Both the position numbers and the translations under genes were made by a program. A DNA stretch of 64,000 nt from Bacteroidota bacterium (GTDB lineage Bacteria > Bacteroidota > Bacteroidia > 2-12-FULL-35-15), in the NCBI GenBank assembly GCA_029237775.1, contig JAQZBR010000002.1, forward strand, positions 248,001-312,000, written 5' to 3'. How positions within the stretch are numbered: position 1 is the first letter of the stretch; every line of letters starts with the position of its first letter. Below the pieces are notes generated by a model. That model saw nothing but the letters and a program-made list of their open reading frames with translations. It did no database searches and was not told the DNA's origin. Positions 24,817 to 32,303 of this stretch are shown here, piece after piece.

Positions 24817-26370
24817 ATGAAAAAAATATACTTTCTGATTATTTGCGTCCTGGTTGTTTCTTCTGTTAAATCGCAAACCTGGGAATGGCTTCAGGATTTT
24901 GAGACAAACCAATATGCGCTCATTGAAATTGACGCCCAAGGAAATTCATATACTCTATTTCAATACAAGAACAGCATAACCGAACTAAGCAACAGCAACT
25001 CGTATGCAGATAGTGCCTTGCACACACGTCTGATCAAACGCGATGCACATAATAATTTACAATGGGAGAAAGAGCTTTTCTGTACCGGATTAAGCAGAAT
25101 TAGAATCACTTTAAAAAACAATTCCACGGCATATCTCACTGGGGAATTTTCCGGTAATCTGAGTTGCGACAATTTTTCCCTGAACAGCAACGGAGGGTGT
25201 GATATCGTATTAATTCAGATTGATAATTCCGGTAACTTCTCGCTCAATAAACATTTCGGGGGAGCCGGAGACGAAAGAGGTACCTGTGCTTTTGATTCAA
25301 GAGGTTATCTGATCGTAACCGGAGGATATACGAACAGTGGTACGTTTGGCAACCTCATCTATACCGGCAATACCAGTCAGGATTTCTTTCTTTTGCAGTA
25401 TGACACCAACGGAAATTTGCTTTGGTCAGAAAGAGCAGTAACACCAAACTCAGGTGGATACTGTGTTGGTTCAAAAATAAAAACAGACATTCATAACAAT
25501 ATATATGTTACTATTTCCGGGGATGCCCTGCTTGAAAACAATGGAGTGCAGGTGGGAGCGTATTATGCCGAAGAATTATGTAAATTCAACTCAGGCGGGC
25601 TTTATCGCCATACCTACGATATTGGCTCATGGTATCCTTTAGGCTACCAGCAAGGATGGGAGGTTGACAATGAAGGTAATGTATATTACGCTTCAGTAGC
25701 AGGTACCTATCACACCCCATATGTAAGTCGTATAGTGATGCAGGATTCCCTTGCACAGATCATCTGGCAGAATAATTACGGGACAGGAGATTATGGAAGA
25801 GGCGACTTTTACATCACCGGTTTTCACCTGGATACGCAGGGGCACTACTTTTTTACGGCAGAAGGTGACAGTCTGGTTGGGAATACGACACAAATGATAG
25901 TGAAAGGAAATGCCGGTGACGGAAGCATTATCTGGAAGTATTATCAGGATATAACTCATCCTCAATTTGCCACGATTCGAACTGACAATAATAATAATCT
26001 TTATGTTGCTTCGTCCTTCAGGGATACATTGTCAATCGGATCCTCCAGCATCTATTCTCTTACTAATATTTTTTTTAATCCCTTTATTGTAAAGTTAGCA
26101 GCAGAACCCATCGGGATCAATGAATTTGCTGACGCCAGCGCGATCTCAATCTTTCCAAACCCGTCCTCCGGTCAATTCGCACTTGGTTTAACCAGGCTTC
26201 AAACAAACAGTAATGTCTGCATCCGTGATGTTTTAGGCAATAGCATTTATAATGAAAAAGCTACTTCGCCAGAACAAATAATTGACCTGTCCGGAAAAGC
26301 GAAAGGGGTTTATTTTATAGAAGTGCAAACGGGCAATGAAAAAGTGAACAGGAAAATAATTCTTAATTAA
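24817..26370 (+). CDS. secreted SBBP-like repeat protein with T9SS sorting domain
   Basis: The start at 24817 is chosen because it begins a signal peptide (MKKIYFLIICVLVVSSVKSQ); the upstream extension to 24703 is repeat DNA. The 517-residue product is built of beta-propeller-like repeats of the SBBP kind (IDAQGNSYTLFQY, FDSRGYLIVTGGY, DNEGNVYYASVAG, TDNNNNLYVASSF) and ends in a type A sorting domain (IFPNPSSGQFALGL; EQIIDLSGKAKGVYFIEV). It is cotranscribed with its paralogue, whose ATG directly follows its stop codon. A surface adhesin or enzyme scaffold is possible; no catalytic residues are apparent. Confidence 0.85.
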   Translation: MKKIYFLIICVLVVSSVKSQTWEWLQDFETNQYALIEIDAQGNSYTLFQYKNSITELSNSNSYADSALHTRLIKRDAHNNLQWEKELFCTGLSRIRITLKNNSTAYLTGEFSGNLSCDNFSLNSNGGCDIVLIQIDNSGNFSLNKHFGGAGDERGTCAFDSRGYLIVTGGYTNSGTFGNLIYTGNTSQDFFLLQYDTNGNLLWSERAVTPNSGGYCVGSKIKTDIHNNIYVTISGDALLENNGVQVGAYYAEELCKFNSGGLYRHTYDIGSWYPLGYQQGWEVDNEGNVYYASVAGTYHTPYVSRIVMQDSLAQIIWQNNYGTGDYGRGDFYITGFHLDTQGHYFFTAEGDSLVGNTTQMIVKGNAGDGSIIWKYYQDITHPQFATIRTDNNNNLYVASSFRDTLSIGSSSIYSLTNIFFNPFIVKLAAEPIGINEFADASAISIFPNPSSGQFALGLTRLQTNSNVCIRDVLGNSIYNEKATSPEQIIDLSGKAKGVYFIEVQTGNEKVNRKIILN

Positions 26371-27849
26371 ATGAATAGAATATACGCCCTTACCTTTTTA
26401 ATTTTAATGAGTTTCACTGTTCAGGCACAAACATGGACTTGGGATACGTTGACCCAAGCAAACAGACAGATTAGTCTTGTGAAAGACTATGAAGGAAATG
26501 TATATTCCTGCTCTTACGGTTCTAATTCTTTTTCTAAATACACTTTCGGAGGAATCAGGTTATGGGATAAAGTACTTCCCACTTCTGCGGTAATAAACAA
26601 GATCATCTGTGGAACTGATAATGCACTATATGTAACCGGTATTTTCCAGGGTTCAATAACGATCAATAACCAGACACTTATAGCCGAGGGTATGAAGGAT
26701 CTTTTCTTAACAAAGTTTGATAAGGATGGACTTTTTCAATGGATCAGGCAAATTTCCAGTGCACGAGAAGATGAAATAAGAGATATTTGCGTTGACCGAA
26801 ACGGGAAATTATTGCTGACGGGTTCCCTTTCAGATACGATTAATTTTTCGGGGACTATTATTCCAAAAGGTGAAAAAAGAGATCTGTTTATTGCAAGATA
26901 TGATGATTCCGGAAATTTTGAAACAAGCTTTCTTTCCGATCTCCAGAGTGATTATTTTCTTGACGGCTGTACCGGAGGTGAAATAAAAACCGACTCGGGT
27001 AATAACATTATTTTATTGGCTCTTATTAACGGAACTGTAGGGTTTGATACTACAATTATAAGTGATTACTATTCCGGATACTTAATGAAACTTGACCAGG
27101 GGTTTCATCTGCAATGGAGCGAGAGAACAGAATGTAACTATGGTGTTTTTGTGCAAAATCTGATGCTCAATTCAGCTGACGAGATAATTTACACGTTGAA
27201 TGGTTATGGCCATTATCAAGACACCGGCCGGATCATAAAAAGGAATTCTGCCGGACAGGCGCCTGGCGAATTTATTTTTCTTCCTCAGGGCCATATCAAC
27301 GGAATAGATCTTGATTCCAGCGACAATATTTATTATGCCAGCTCAGAGTGTCATTGGTTCTTTAGCCCTCCTTATAAATATTTTACGCTGTTCGGACGCA
27401 TCGGCACTAATGGTAATAATACATGGCAAATGTCTGATTCAGCTTTGAGCTTAAGAGAAGGAGCTTCAATTGTAAACAGCGGGGACAATCTTTTCGTTTC
27501 CGGAATGTTTCACGACTCGGCCGACCTGTTCAATAATTATTCAGATACATCCGCTTATTTTTTAGGGGTTTATAATCTTGATCACGTTGGAATCGATGAA
27601 AAGACTGCCTTATTAAGTCAGTTCATTATATTTCCAAATCCCTCTACGGGCAAGTTCACTCTTCATTCTAATAAGTTTACTAGTAATAAGAACATTTGTA
27701 TCCACGACATTCTTGGCAACTGCATTTATAATGAAAGATCTTCTTCACCTGAACAGATCATAGATCTTTCCGGAAAAGCTAAAGGAATTTACTTCATTGA
27801 AGTCACAAACGAGGAAAAGCAATATACGCAGAAGCTGATTGTGAATTAA
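26371..27849 (+). CDS. secreted SBBP-like repeat protein with T9SS sorting domain (tandem paralogue)
   Basis: The 492-residue product has a signal peptide (1-19, ending VQA) and repeats of the same kind as the gene before it (KDYEGNVYSCSY, VDRNGKLLLTGSL, LDSSDNIYYAS). Its sorting domain is nearly the same (IFPNPSTGKFTLHS; EQIIDLSGKAKGIYFIEV). The start codon directly abuts the upstream stop, so the two arose by tandem duplication and are translated together. The body has diverged much more than the C-terminal domain. Confidence 0.85.
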   Translation: MNRIYALTFLILMSFTVQAQTWTWDTLTQANRQISLVKDYEGNVYSCSYGSNSFSKYTFGGIRLWDKVLPTSAVINKIICGTDNALYVTGIFQGSITINNQTLIAEGMKDLFLTKFDKDGLFQWIRQISSAREDEIRDICVDRNGKLLLTGSLSDTINFSGTIIPKGEKRDLFIARYDDSGNFETSFLSDLQSDYFLDGCTGGEIKTDSGNNIILLALINGTVGFDTTIISDYYSGYLMKLDQGFHLQWSERTECNYGVFVQNLMLNSADEIIYTLNGYGHYQDTGRIIKRNSAGQAPGEFIFLPQGHINGIDLDSSDNIYYASSECHWFFSPPYKYFTLFGRIGTNGNNTWQMSDSALSLREGASIVNSGDNLFVSGMFHDSADLFNNYSDTSAYFLGVYNLDHVGIDEKTALLSQFIIFPNPSTGKFTLHSNKFTSNKNICIHDILGNCIYNERSSSPEQIIDLSGKAKGIYFIEVTNEEKQYTQKLIVN

Positions 27850-28060
27850 TTCAACATCTTTTTGTCTGTCTGTCCATAAATCCCATACCATCAACCCGCT
27901 TTTCAGTTCAAATCCGGTTTTCGGCTATTTATAATTTTGATTCAACGATTTTGGTTCGGCAATAAGCCTTGATCTTTTTTTTAGCCCCTGTTTTCGTATG
28001 ATTTGGAATGAGTTTTATCCTTTTACTATAAAGAGTATTAACGCTAAAACTAAAACGAAA

Positions 28061-28402
28061 ATGAGAAGAATATACATTATTCTGTTATTACTGATTACAG
28101 GAATCGCAGGAAGCTCCGCACAAATGTCGCCATCTGTAGATATGGATGATGAAACAGGAATCAAGATCAAGCACAATCTCGAAACAAATATTCTAAGGGT
28201 TTCTTATTCATCTTCGCAAAGATCAAACCTCTGCATCAAGATCAAGGATTACAAAGGAGTTGTTTTATACACTGAAAATATCCCAGAAGAAAAAACTCAG
28301 CACAACAGCCTTATCTATATGGGTAAGTATGCTAAAGGCGTTTACTTTGTAGAAGTGGACACTGAAAGAGCCCAGGATGTGGAGCGGATGGAGCTGAATT
28401 AG
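28061..28402 (+). CDS. small secreted protein consisting mainly of a T9SS-sorting-domain-like module
   Basis: The start at 28061 begins a signal peptide (MRRIYIILLLLITGIAGSSA); codons upstream to 27998 have no such feature. After it only about 90 residues remain, and these align with the sorting domains of the two preceding proteins: NLCIKIKDYKGVVLYTEN corresponds to NVCIRDVLGNSIYNEK, and YAKGVYFVEVDT to KAKGVYFIEVQT. It thus looks like a sorting domain without cargo, or a diverged accessory protein; a decayed remnant is another option. It is convergent with the next gene, 3 bp between stops. Confidence 0.7.
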   Translation: MRRIYIILLLLITGIAGSSAQMSPSVDMDDETGIKIKHNLETNILRVSYSSSQRSNLCIKIKDYKGVVLYTENIPEEKTQHNSLIYMGKYAKGVYFVEVDTERAQDVERMELN

Positions 28403-28405
28403 AAA

Positions 28406-28867
28406 CTATTTGTATGATATCAGCAGTACGATACACTCATTTTTAGTATTTCCGTATTCTGCATTTTCACAAATGGGTATATTGTATTCTATAGTGTAGT
28501 TCCCGGATTTTGCAAGATCAAATTCAATGTACTGGTCTTTGACGGTATTAGCACCTAAAAGATCAGTACTTAATTTATCATCTTTTTCATGCTTGAAAAC
28601 GGAGATCTTCACTTCTTCCGCAAACCCTGAATTACAGAAGTAAAGCTTGTACTTTTGGCCTTTAAGAGCGGTAAATTGAACCTGCTGCTTTTTGGGTTTG
28701 GCATCCATCGTGAAGTTAGAAAGAGTAAACCCATCATAAAGATAAGCAGGATCCACCTCGAGTTTGCCTTCTTCAACGATTCGTGATACTTTGCACTGGC
28801 CTTTTGAAGTGTGAATGCAAAGAATACTGAGAGAAAATAAAAGTAATAGGGAAAGCTTGTTTTTCAT
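28406..28867 (-). CDS. small secreted protein, paralogue 3 of a tandem family
   Basis: The 153-residue product has a signal peptide (1-23, ending SKGQ). I do not recognise a named family. It shares a pattern with the next two genes upstream: a central KxxxxxxxFTALKGQKYKLYF with NSGFAEEVKISVF, and a C-terminal GNYTIEYNIP followed by a Cys and hydrophobic LLISYK. The fold is probably a small beta-sandwich. Two bases separate it from the preceding gene, so it is the last gene of a four-gene operon starting at 30740. Confidence 0.7.
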   Translation of the reverse strand: MKNKLSLLLLFSLSILCIHTSKGQCKVSRIVEEGKLEVDPAYLYDGFTLSNFTMDAKPKKQQVQFTALKGQKYKLYFCNSGFAEEVKISVFKHEKDDKLSTDLLGANTVKDQYIEFDLAKSGNYTIEYNIPICENAEYGNTKNECIVLLISYK

Positions 28868-28869
28868 TC

Positions 28870-29358
28870 TTAATCCGAGCTCGGCTCAGTTTCATAAAAG
28901 CTGATCAGCATTATGATACAGCCTTGTTTTTTCACACCGGGAGTGGTGCTCACCGGTACAGTGTATTCAATGAAATAATTCCCTTGTTTGGACGGCTCCC
29001 AGGCCCAGAAGTTATTGTCAATCCCATTGGCATTGTCATAAACCTTGTTCCTGTTCTTTTTAACTTTGTTGCTCTTGTCCCAGATATTCACTTCAACAGG
29101 CTCTTCAAAACCTGAGGATATAAATACGATCTTGTATTTAACACCGCGGAAAGCAGTAAAAGCCACTTCCTGATGTTTTACTTTGTCATCGAAAACAAAT
29201 TCATTAACGACATAGCTGTCGAACTTATATGGCTTGGTAATATTGGCCTTTGAAGATTTCATGATCTGCTTGGCCTTGCATTCCTGCGCAAATGAATATT
29301 GACCGGTACATAGCGTACCGATCAATACTAATATCATATAAGTGAGTTTGTTCTTCAT
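28870..29358 (-). CDS. small secreted protein, paralogue 2 of a tandem family
   Basis: The 162-residue product has a signal peptide (1-24, ending SFAQ). The family pattern is HQEVAFTAFRGVKYKIVF, SSGFEEPVEVNIWDK, GNYFIEYTVP and GCIIMLISFYE. The conserved Cys near the C-terminus and the closing hydrophobic strand occur in all three paralogues. Function unknown. It sits 2 bp from each neighbour and so is strongly coupled to them. Confidence 0.7.
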   Translation of the reverse strand: MKNKLTYMILVLIGTLCTGQYSFAQECKAKQIMKSSKANITKPYKFDSYVVNEFVFDDKVKHQEVAFTAFRGVKYKIVFISSGFEEPVEVNIWDKSNKVKKNRNKVYDNANGIDNNFWAWEPSKQGNYFIEYTVPVSTTPGVKKQGCIIMLISFYETEPSSD

Positions 29359-29360
29359 GT

Positions 29361-29822
29361 TTATTTATATCCAACCATCATTACTACACATCCGCTTAAC
29401 TTCTGAGAAGTGCTGTCAGCAGGAACATCATAATCAATATAAAGTTTACGAACGCGTGGCACATCGAACACCATTTCGTTTTCGCCTGCTTTCAGGTCTT
29501 TGCTTGAATAGATCGCTTCACGCTTCTTTGATTCTTTATCCTTCGTGTAAACGTTAACCATCACCGGTTTTGGCAATGAAGAAGTGTTAAACACTAAACG
29601 ATATTTTTCACCAATAAATACAGGCACTTCGATCTCAAGCTGCTGAGCTTTTTTCTGATACATGATCTTGGTGAATTTTTGGCTATCGTATTTAAATGGC
29701 TCCATCTTCTTCTTACAGCTGTTTGTAAGAGTCTTTTTATCACAATTGTCAGTTGCCTGAATGGTAGTAAATCCATAAATGAATATCAAACCAAGCAAAC
29801 CGCTAAAAAATATTTTTTTCAT
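29361..29822 (-). CDS. small secreted protein, paralogue 1 of a tandem family
   Basis: The 153-residue product has a signal peptide (1-23, ending IQA). It is the most diverged of the three: AQQLEIEVPVFIGEKYRLVF, SSLPKPVMVNVYTKDK, YIDYDVP and GCVVMMVGYK correspond to the family blocks. It lies 36 bp downstream of a lipoprotein gene, which heads the operon. No enzymatic motif is visible; a periplasmic or surface binding role for the group is a guess. Confidence 0.7.
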   Translation of the reverse strand: MKKIFFSGLLGLIFIYGFTTIQATDNCDKKTLTNSCKKKMEPFKYDSQKFTKIMYQKKAQQLEIEVPVFIGEKYRLVFNTSSLPKPVMVNVYTKDKESKKREAIYSSKDLKAGENEMVFDVPRVRKLYIDYDVPADSTSQKLSGCVVMMVGYK

Positions 29823-29858
29823 AATCTCTGAATTTGTATTTGTTTAAACCTGGCTTAA

Positions 29859-30740
29859 TTATCCATTGATGAATTTCGTTCTGATCTCTTCAATTTTAGT
29901 TGTAAGAGTTGAAACCTCTTCATCGGTCAGGGTCATTTCTTTGTCTGCCTCATCATCAGCTTCTGTTCTGTTCTTCACTGAAGGAAGTTCATCGTAAATA
30001 GCTTTCACGCTTTGAAGATCGGCAATTAAACCGCCAATAGCCGGATCTTTTTTCTCCTGTGCTTTTAATGCATTAACAATACTTCCAAGGATAGTCATTT
30101 GCTCAGCAAGCTTATTATTCAAGGATTTATCTTTACCTTTTTCATAAACCTTCGAACCAACATACATACTCTCGATCCATGCACCTGCAAATACAATAGA
30201 CGTAACCTGCTGCTGATCGTTCTCATCAAGATACATGTCAGTTACCATTTGTAATTCTGCAATGATGTAAGCTAATGAATCTTCATTTCCAATGTTCTTT
30301 TCAAAACGCTTCGAAAGATTGCCCTGCTCAAAAACAGAACCCATTCCCAGGTTATCTGCCATCTGACGGCAAAGTTTCATATAGTTCATCGCTTCCTGGT
30401 TCTGCTTGTTCAAAACAGTGTAAGAAAGGTCAGCGCTGTAAACACCAAGGTTAAGAGCTTTACTCAGGTTGGTTGTGTATTTTGAAGGATCTTTTAAAGT
30501 GCTCGTAATTCCGTCCTTGTATTTTAATCCCGATTTTTTGAAGATCGATGCGATCTGCAATGGAGAAGGCAATGAATAGGAAACATCTTCTACTTCAACA
30601 GTCGCAGTTTCAGTAGCAGTTGAGTCTTCGGCAGTGACGTTTTCGTCTTTCGGAGTTTCATTACCGCATGATGCAAATAGCATCCCGGCAGTAAGCAACA
30701 TTGCGCTGTTACGCACAAATGATTTTTTGTTTACGAGCAT
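29859..30740 (-). CDS. predicted lipoprotein, helical, unknown function
   Basis: The 293-residue product has a lipoprotein signal (LLTAGMLFASC, Cys about 25) and an acidic linker (NETPKDENVTAEDSTATE). The rest is predicted almost entirely helical, with a conserved-looking NLGVYSADLSYT segment (about 95-106) and SIVFAGAWIESMYVGSKVY (about 182-200). I do not recognise a named domain, though similar proteins occur in other Bacteroidota as hypothetical lipoproteins. It heads the operon with the three secreted paralogues; the set may work together at the envelope. Confidence 0.75.
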   Translation of the reverse strand: MLVNKKSFVRNSAMLLTAGMLFASCGNETPKDENVTAEDSTATETATVEVEDVSYSLPSPLQIASIFKKSGLKYKDGITSTLKDPSKYTTNLSKALNLGVYSADLSYTVLNKQNQEAMNYMKLCRQMADNLGMGSVFEQGNLSKRFEKNIGNEDSLAYIIAELQMVTDMYLDENDQQQVTSIVFAGAWIESMYVGSKVYEKGKDKSLNNKLAEQMTILGSIVNALKAQEKKDPAIGGLIADLQSVKAIYDELPSVKNRTEADDEADKEMTLTDEEVSTLTTKIEEIRTKFING

Positions 30741-30846
30741 TTGTTTTGGTTAATAGAAGGTTAGTAAAGATTTGTTTGTGTAAAATTTCAAGGGCTAAAC
30801 TACAAAAAAATATTAAAGTACAAAATCCGGTATGTTTTATATCTTA

Positions 30847-32115
30847 CTATTTATTCAAGGCAATCTGTTTCCTGTTTATCACTCCAATAACTTTTCCTTT
30901 GAACTTGGTGCCTTGGAATGGCGTGTTAGATGATTTCGAATGGATATGTTTTTTTTCGAACACCCATTCCATATCAGGATCGAACATTGTAATATTTGCA
31001 GCTTCATTCTCCTTTATAGTAACAGGCTTGATCTTAAGAATATTCCTTGGTTGCGTGGTCAGGCTGTTGACGATCGCTTCCAGTTTTAGCTTTCCGCGGT
31101 TGCTGTTTATAAGTGCGAAGGCGCTTTCCAGGCCGATCATTCCGTTTGAGGCATGATCAAATTCAAGATCTTTGGATTCAATATCCTGCGGACGGTGATC
31201 GCTGGTAATAACGTCAATCGTACCATCCGCAATTCCTTTTCTTAAAGCATCAATGTCGTTTTTTGTCCTCAAAGGAGGATTGAGCTTGTAGTTGCTGTCG
31301 AAACCCTGAAGTAAATTGTCATCCAATGAAATGTTATATGCGTTCACCGAAGATGTGATCTTTAAGCCTTTCGCTTTCGCATCCCGTATAAGTTCCACAG
31401 AACCTTTGCTCGAAACATTGGAAATATGAAGAGGAGCATCTGTATATTCAGAAAGGAAAATGTTTCGTGAGATCATCAGCTCTTCAGCAAGGGCCGGAAT
31501 TCCTTTTAACCCAAGTTTGGTAGAGTTTATCCCTTCATTCATTTGTCCGTCCTGCGAAATGCTTTTATCATCACAATGTGCCATCACAAGTGCATCGAAA
31601 TTTTTCGAGTAGAGGAGGGCCCGTAATAAAATCCCGGAATTTGAAATGGCGTTCTTATCATCTGAGAAAGCAATCGCACCTGCAAGCTGCATGTCGTACA
31701 TCTCAGAAAGCTCCTTTCCTTCACGATTCTGAGTGATGGTACCAATCGGATGGACTTCCACAATTGCGTTATCTGTATTCGTCTTTATATACTGCACCTG
31801 TGCCTTCGAATGGATTGGAGGGTTTGTTGAGGGCGTCACTGCAACACCGGTAAAGCCACCTGCGGCTGCAGCGCGGATCCCGCTTTGAAGATCTTCTTTA
31901 TGCTCGTAACCCGGATCACAAAAATTTGCCTGCATATCAAACCAACCGGCTGATATATGGAGATTTTTAACATCTATTACTTTAACATTTTTGTCGGTGT
32001 TGATCTTCGGCCTGACAGCGCTGATAATGCCATTTTCAATTAACACATCCATTGTTTTGCCGTTGTGTGGCGAATTCTGATCAATGATACGGGCTTGTTT
32101 GATGAGTATGTTCAT
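30847..32115 (-). CDS. pyrC: dihydroorotase (amidohydrolase family)
   Basis: This protein catalyses, or derives from the enzyme that catalyses, ring closure of carbamoyl aspartate to dihydroorotate. Its 422 residues fit the class I dihydroorotase/PyrC type. However, the first metal motif, usually DxHxH, reads GWFDMQANFCDPGYEHKEDL (positions about 57-76), so the two histidines are replaced by Gln and Phe. VTSDHRPQ with the later Asp is retained. It may therefore be an inactive or non-catalytic PyrC-like homologue of the PyrX type rather than an active enzyme. It is alone, away from pyrRB. Confidence 0.85.
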   Translation of the reverse strand: MNILIKQARIIDQNSPHNGKTMDVLIENGIISAVRPKINTDKNVKVIDVKNLHISAGWFDMQANFCDPGYEHKEDLQSGIRAAAAGGFTGVAVTPSTNPPIHSKAQVQYIKTNTDNAIVEVHPIGTITQNREGKELSEMYDMQLAGAIAFSDDKNAISNSGILLRALLYSKNFDALVMAHCDDKSISQDGQMNEGINSTKLGLKGIPALAEELMISRNIFLSEYTDAPLHISNVSSKGSVELIRDAKAKGLKITSSVNAYNISLDDNLLQGFDSNYKLNPPLRTKNDIDALRKGIADGTIDVITSDHRPQDIESKDLEFDHASNGMIGLESAFALINSNRGKLKLEAIVNSLTTQPRNILKIKPVTIKENEAANITMFDPDMEWVFEKKHIHSKSSNTPFQGTKFKGKVIGVINRKQIALNK

Positions 32116-32303
32116 GTTTGCTTGTTTTTACCGCCAAGACGCAAAGGGGCTAAGTTTAAAGTTTATGAAATTATAGTTTGTAAAAAATGTGTATTATCCG
32201 TGTTAAAACTTTTTGCCCACCTTGGTTTCCTTTCTAAATTGTTAACCCTTCTCTGTGAAACTCCCCTGACTCTGAGTATTCTCTGTGTTAAAAAACGCCC
32301 TGA
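32116..32303 (+). repeat. intergenic stretch with dispersed ACCGCCAAGACGCAAAGG-type repeat
   Basis: One unit lies at about 32126-32157 (TTTACCGCCAAGACGCAAAG, GGGCTAAG). Later text (TTCTCTGTGAAACTCCCCTG, CTCTGTGTTAAAAAACG) is degenerate repeat of similar style. The other gene's 3' end begins at 32304. Confidence 0.5.

Noticed and set aside
30701-31156. 151-codon plus-strand frame across the lipoprotein start and pyrC end
   Set aside because: It overlaps two good genes on the opposite strand and has no family features.
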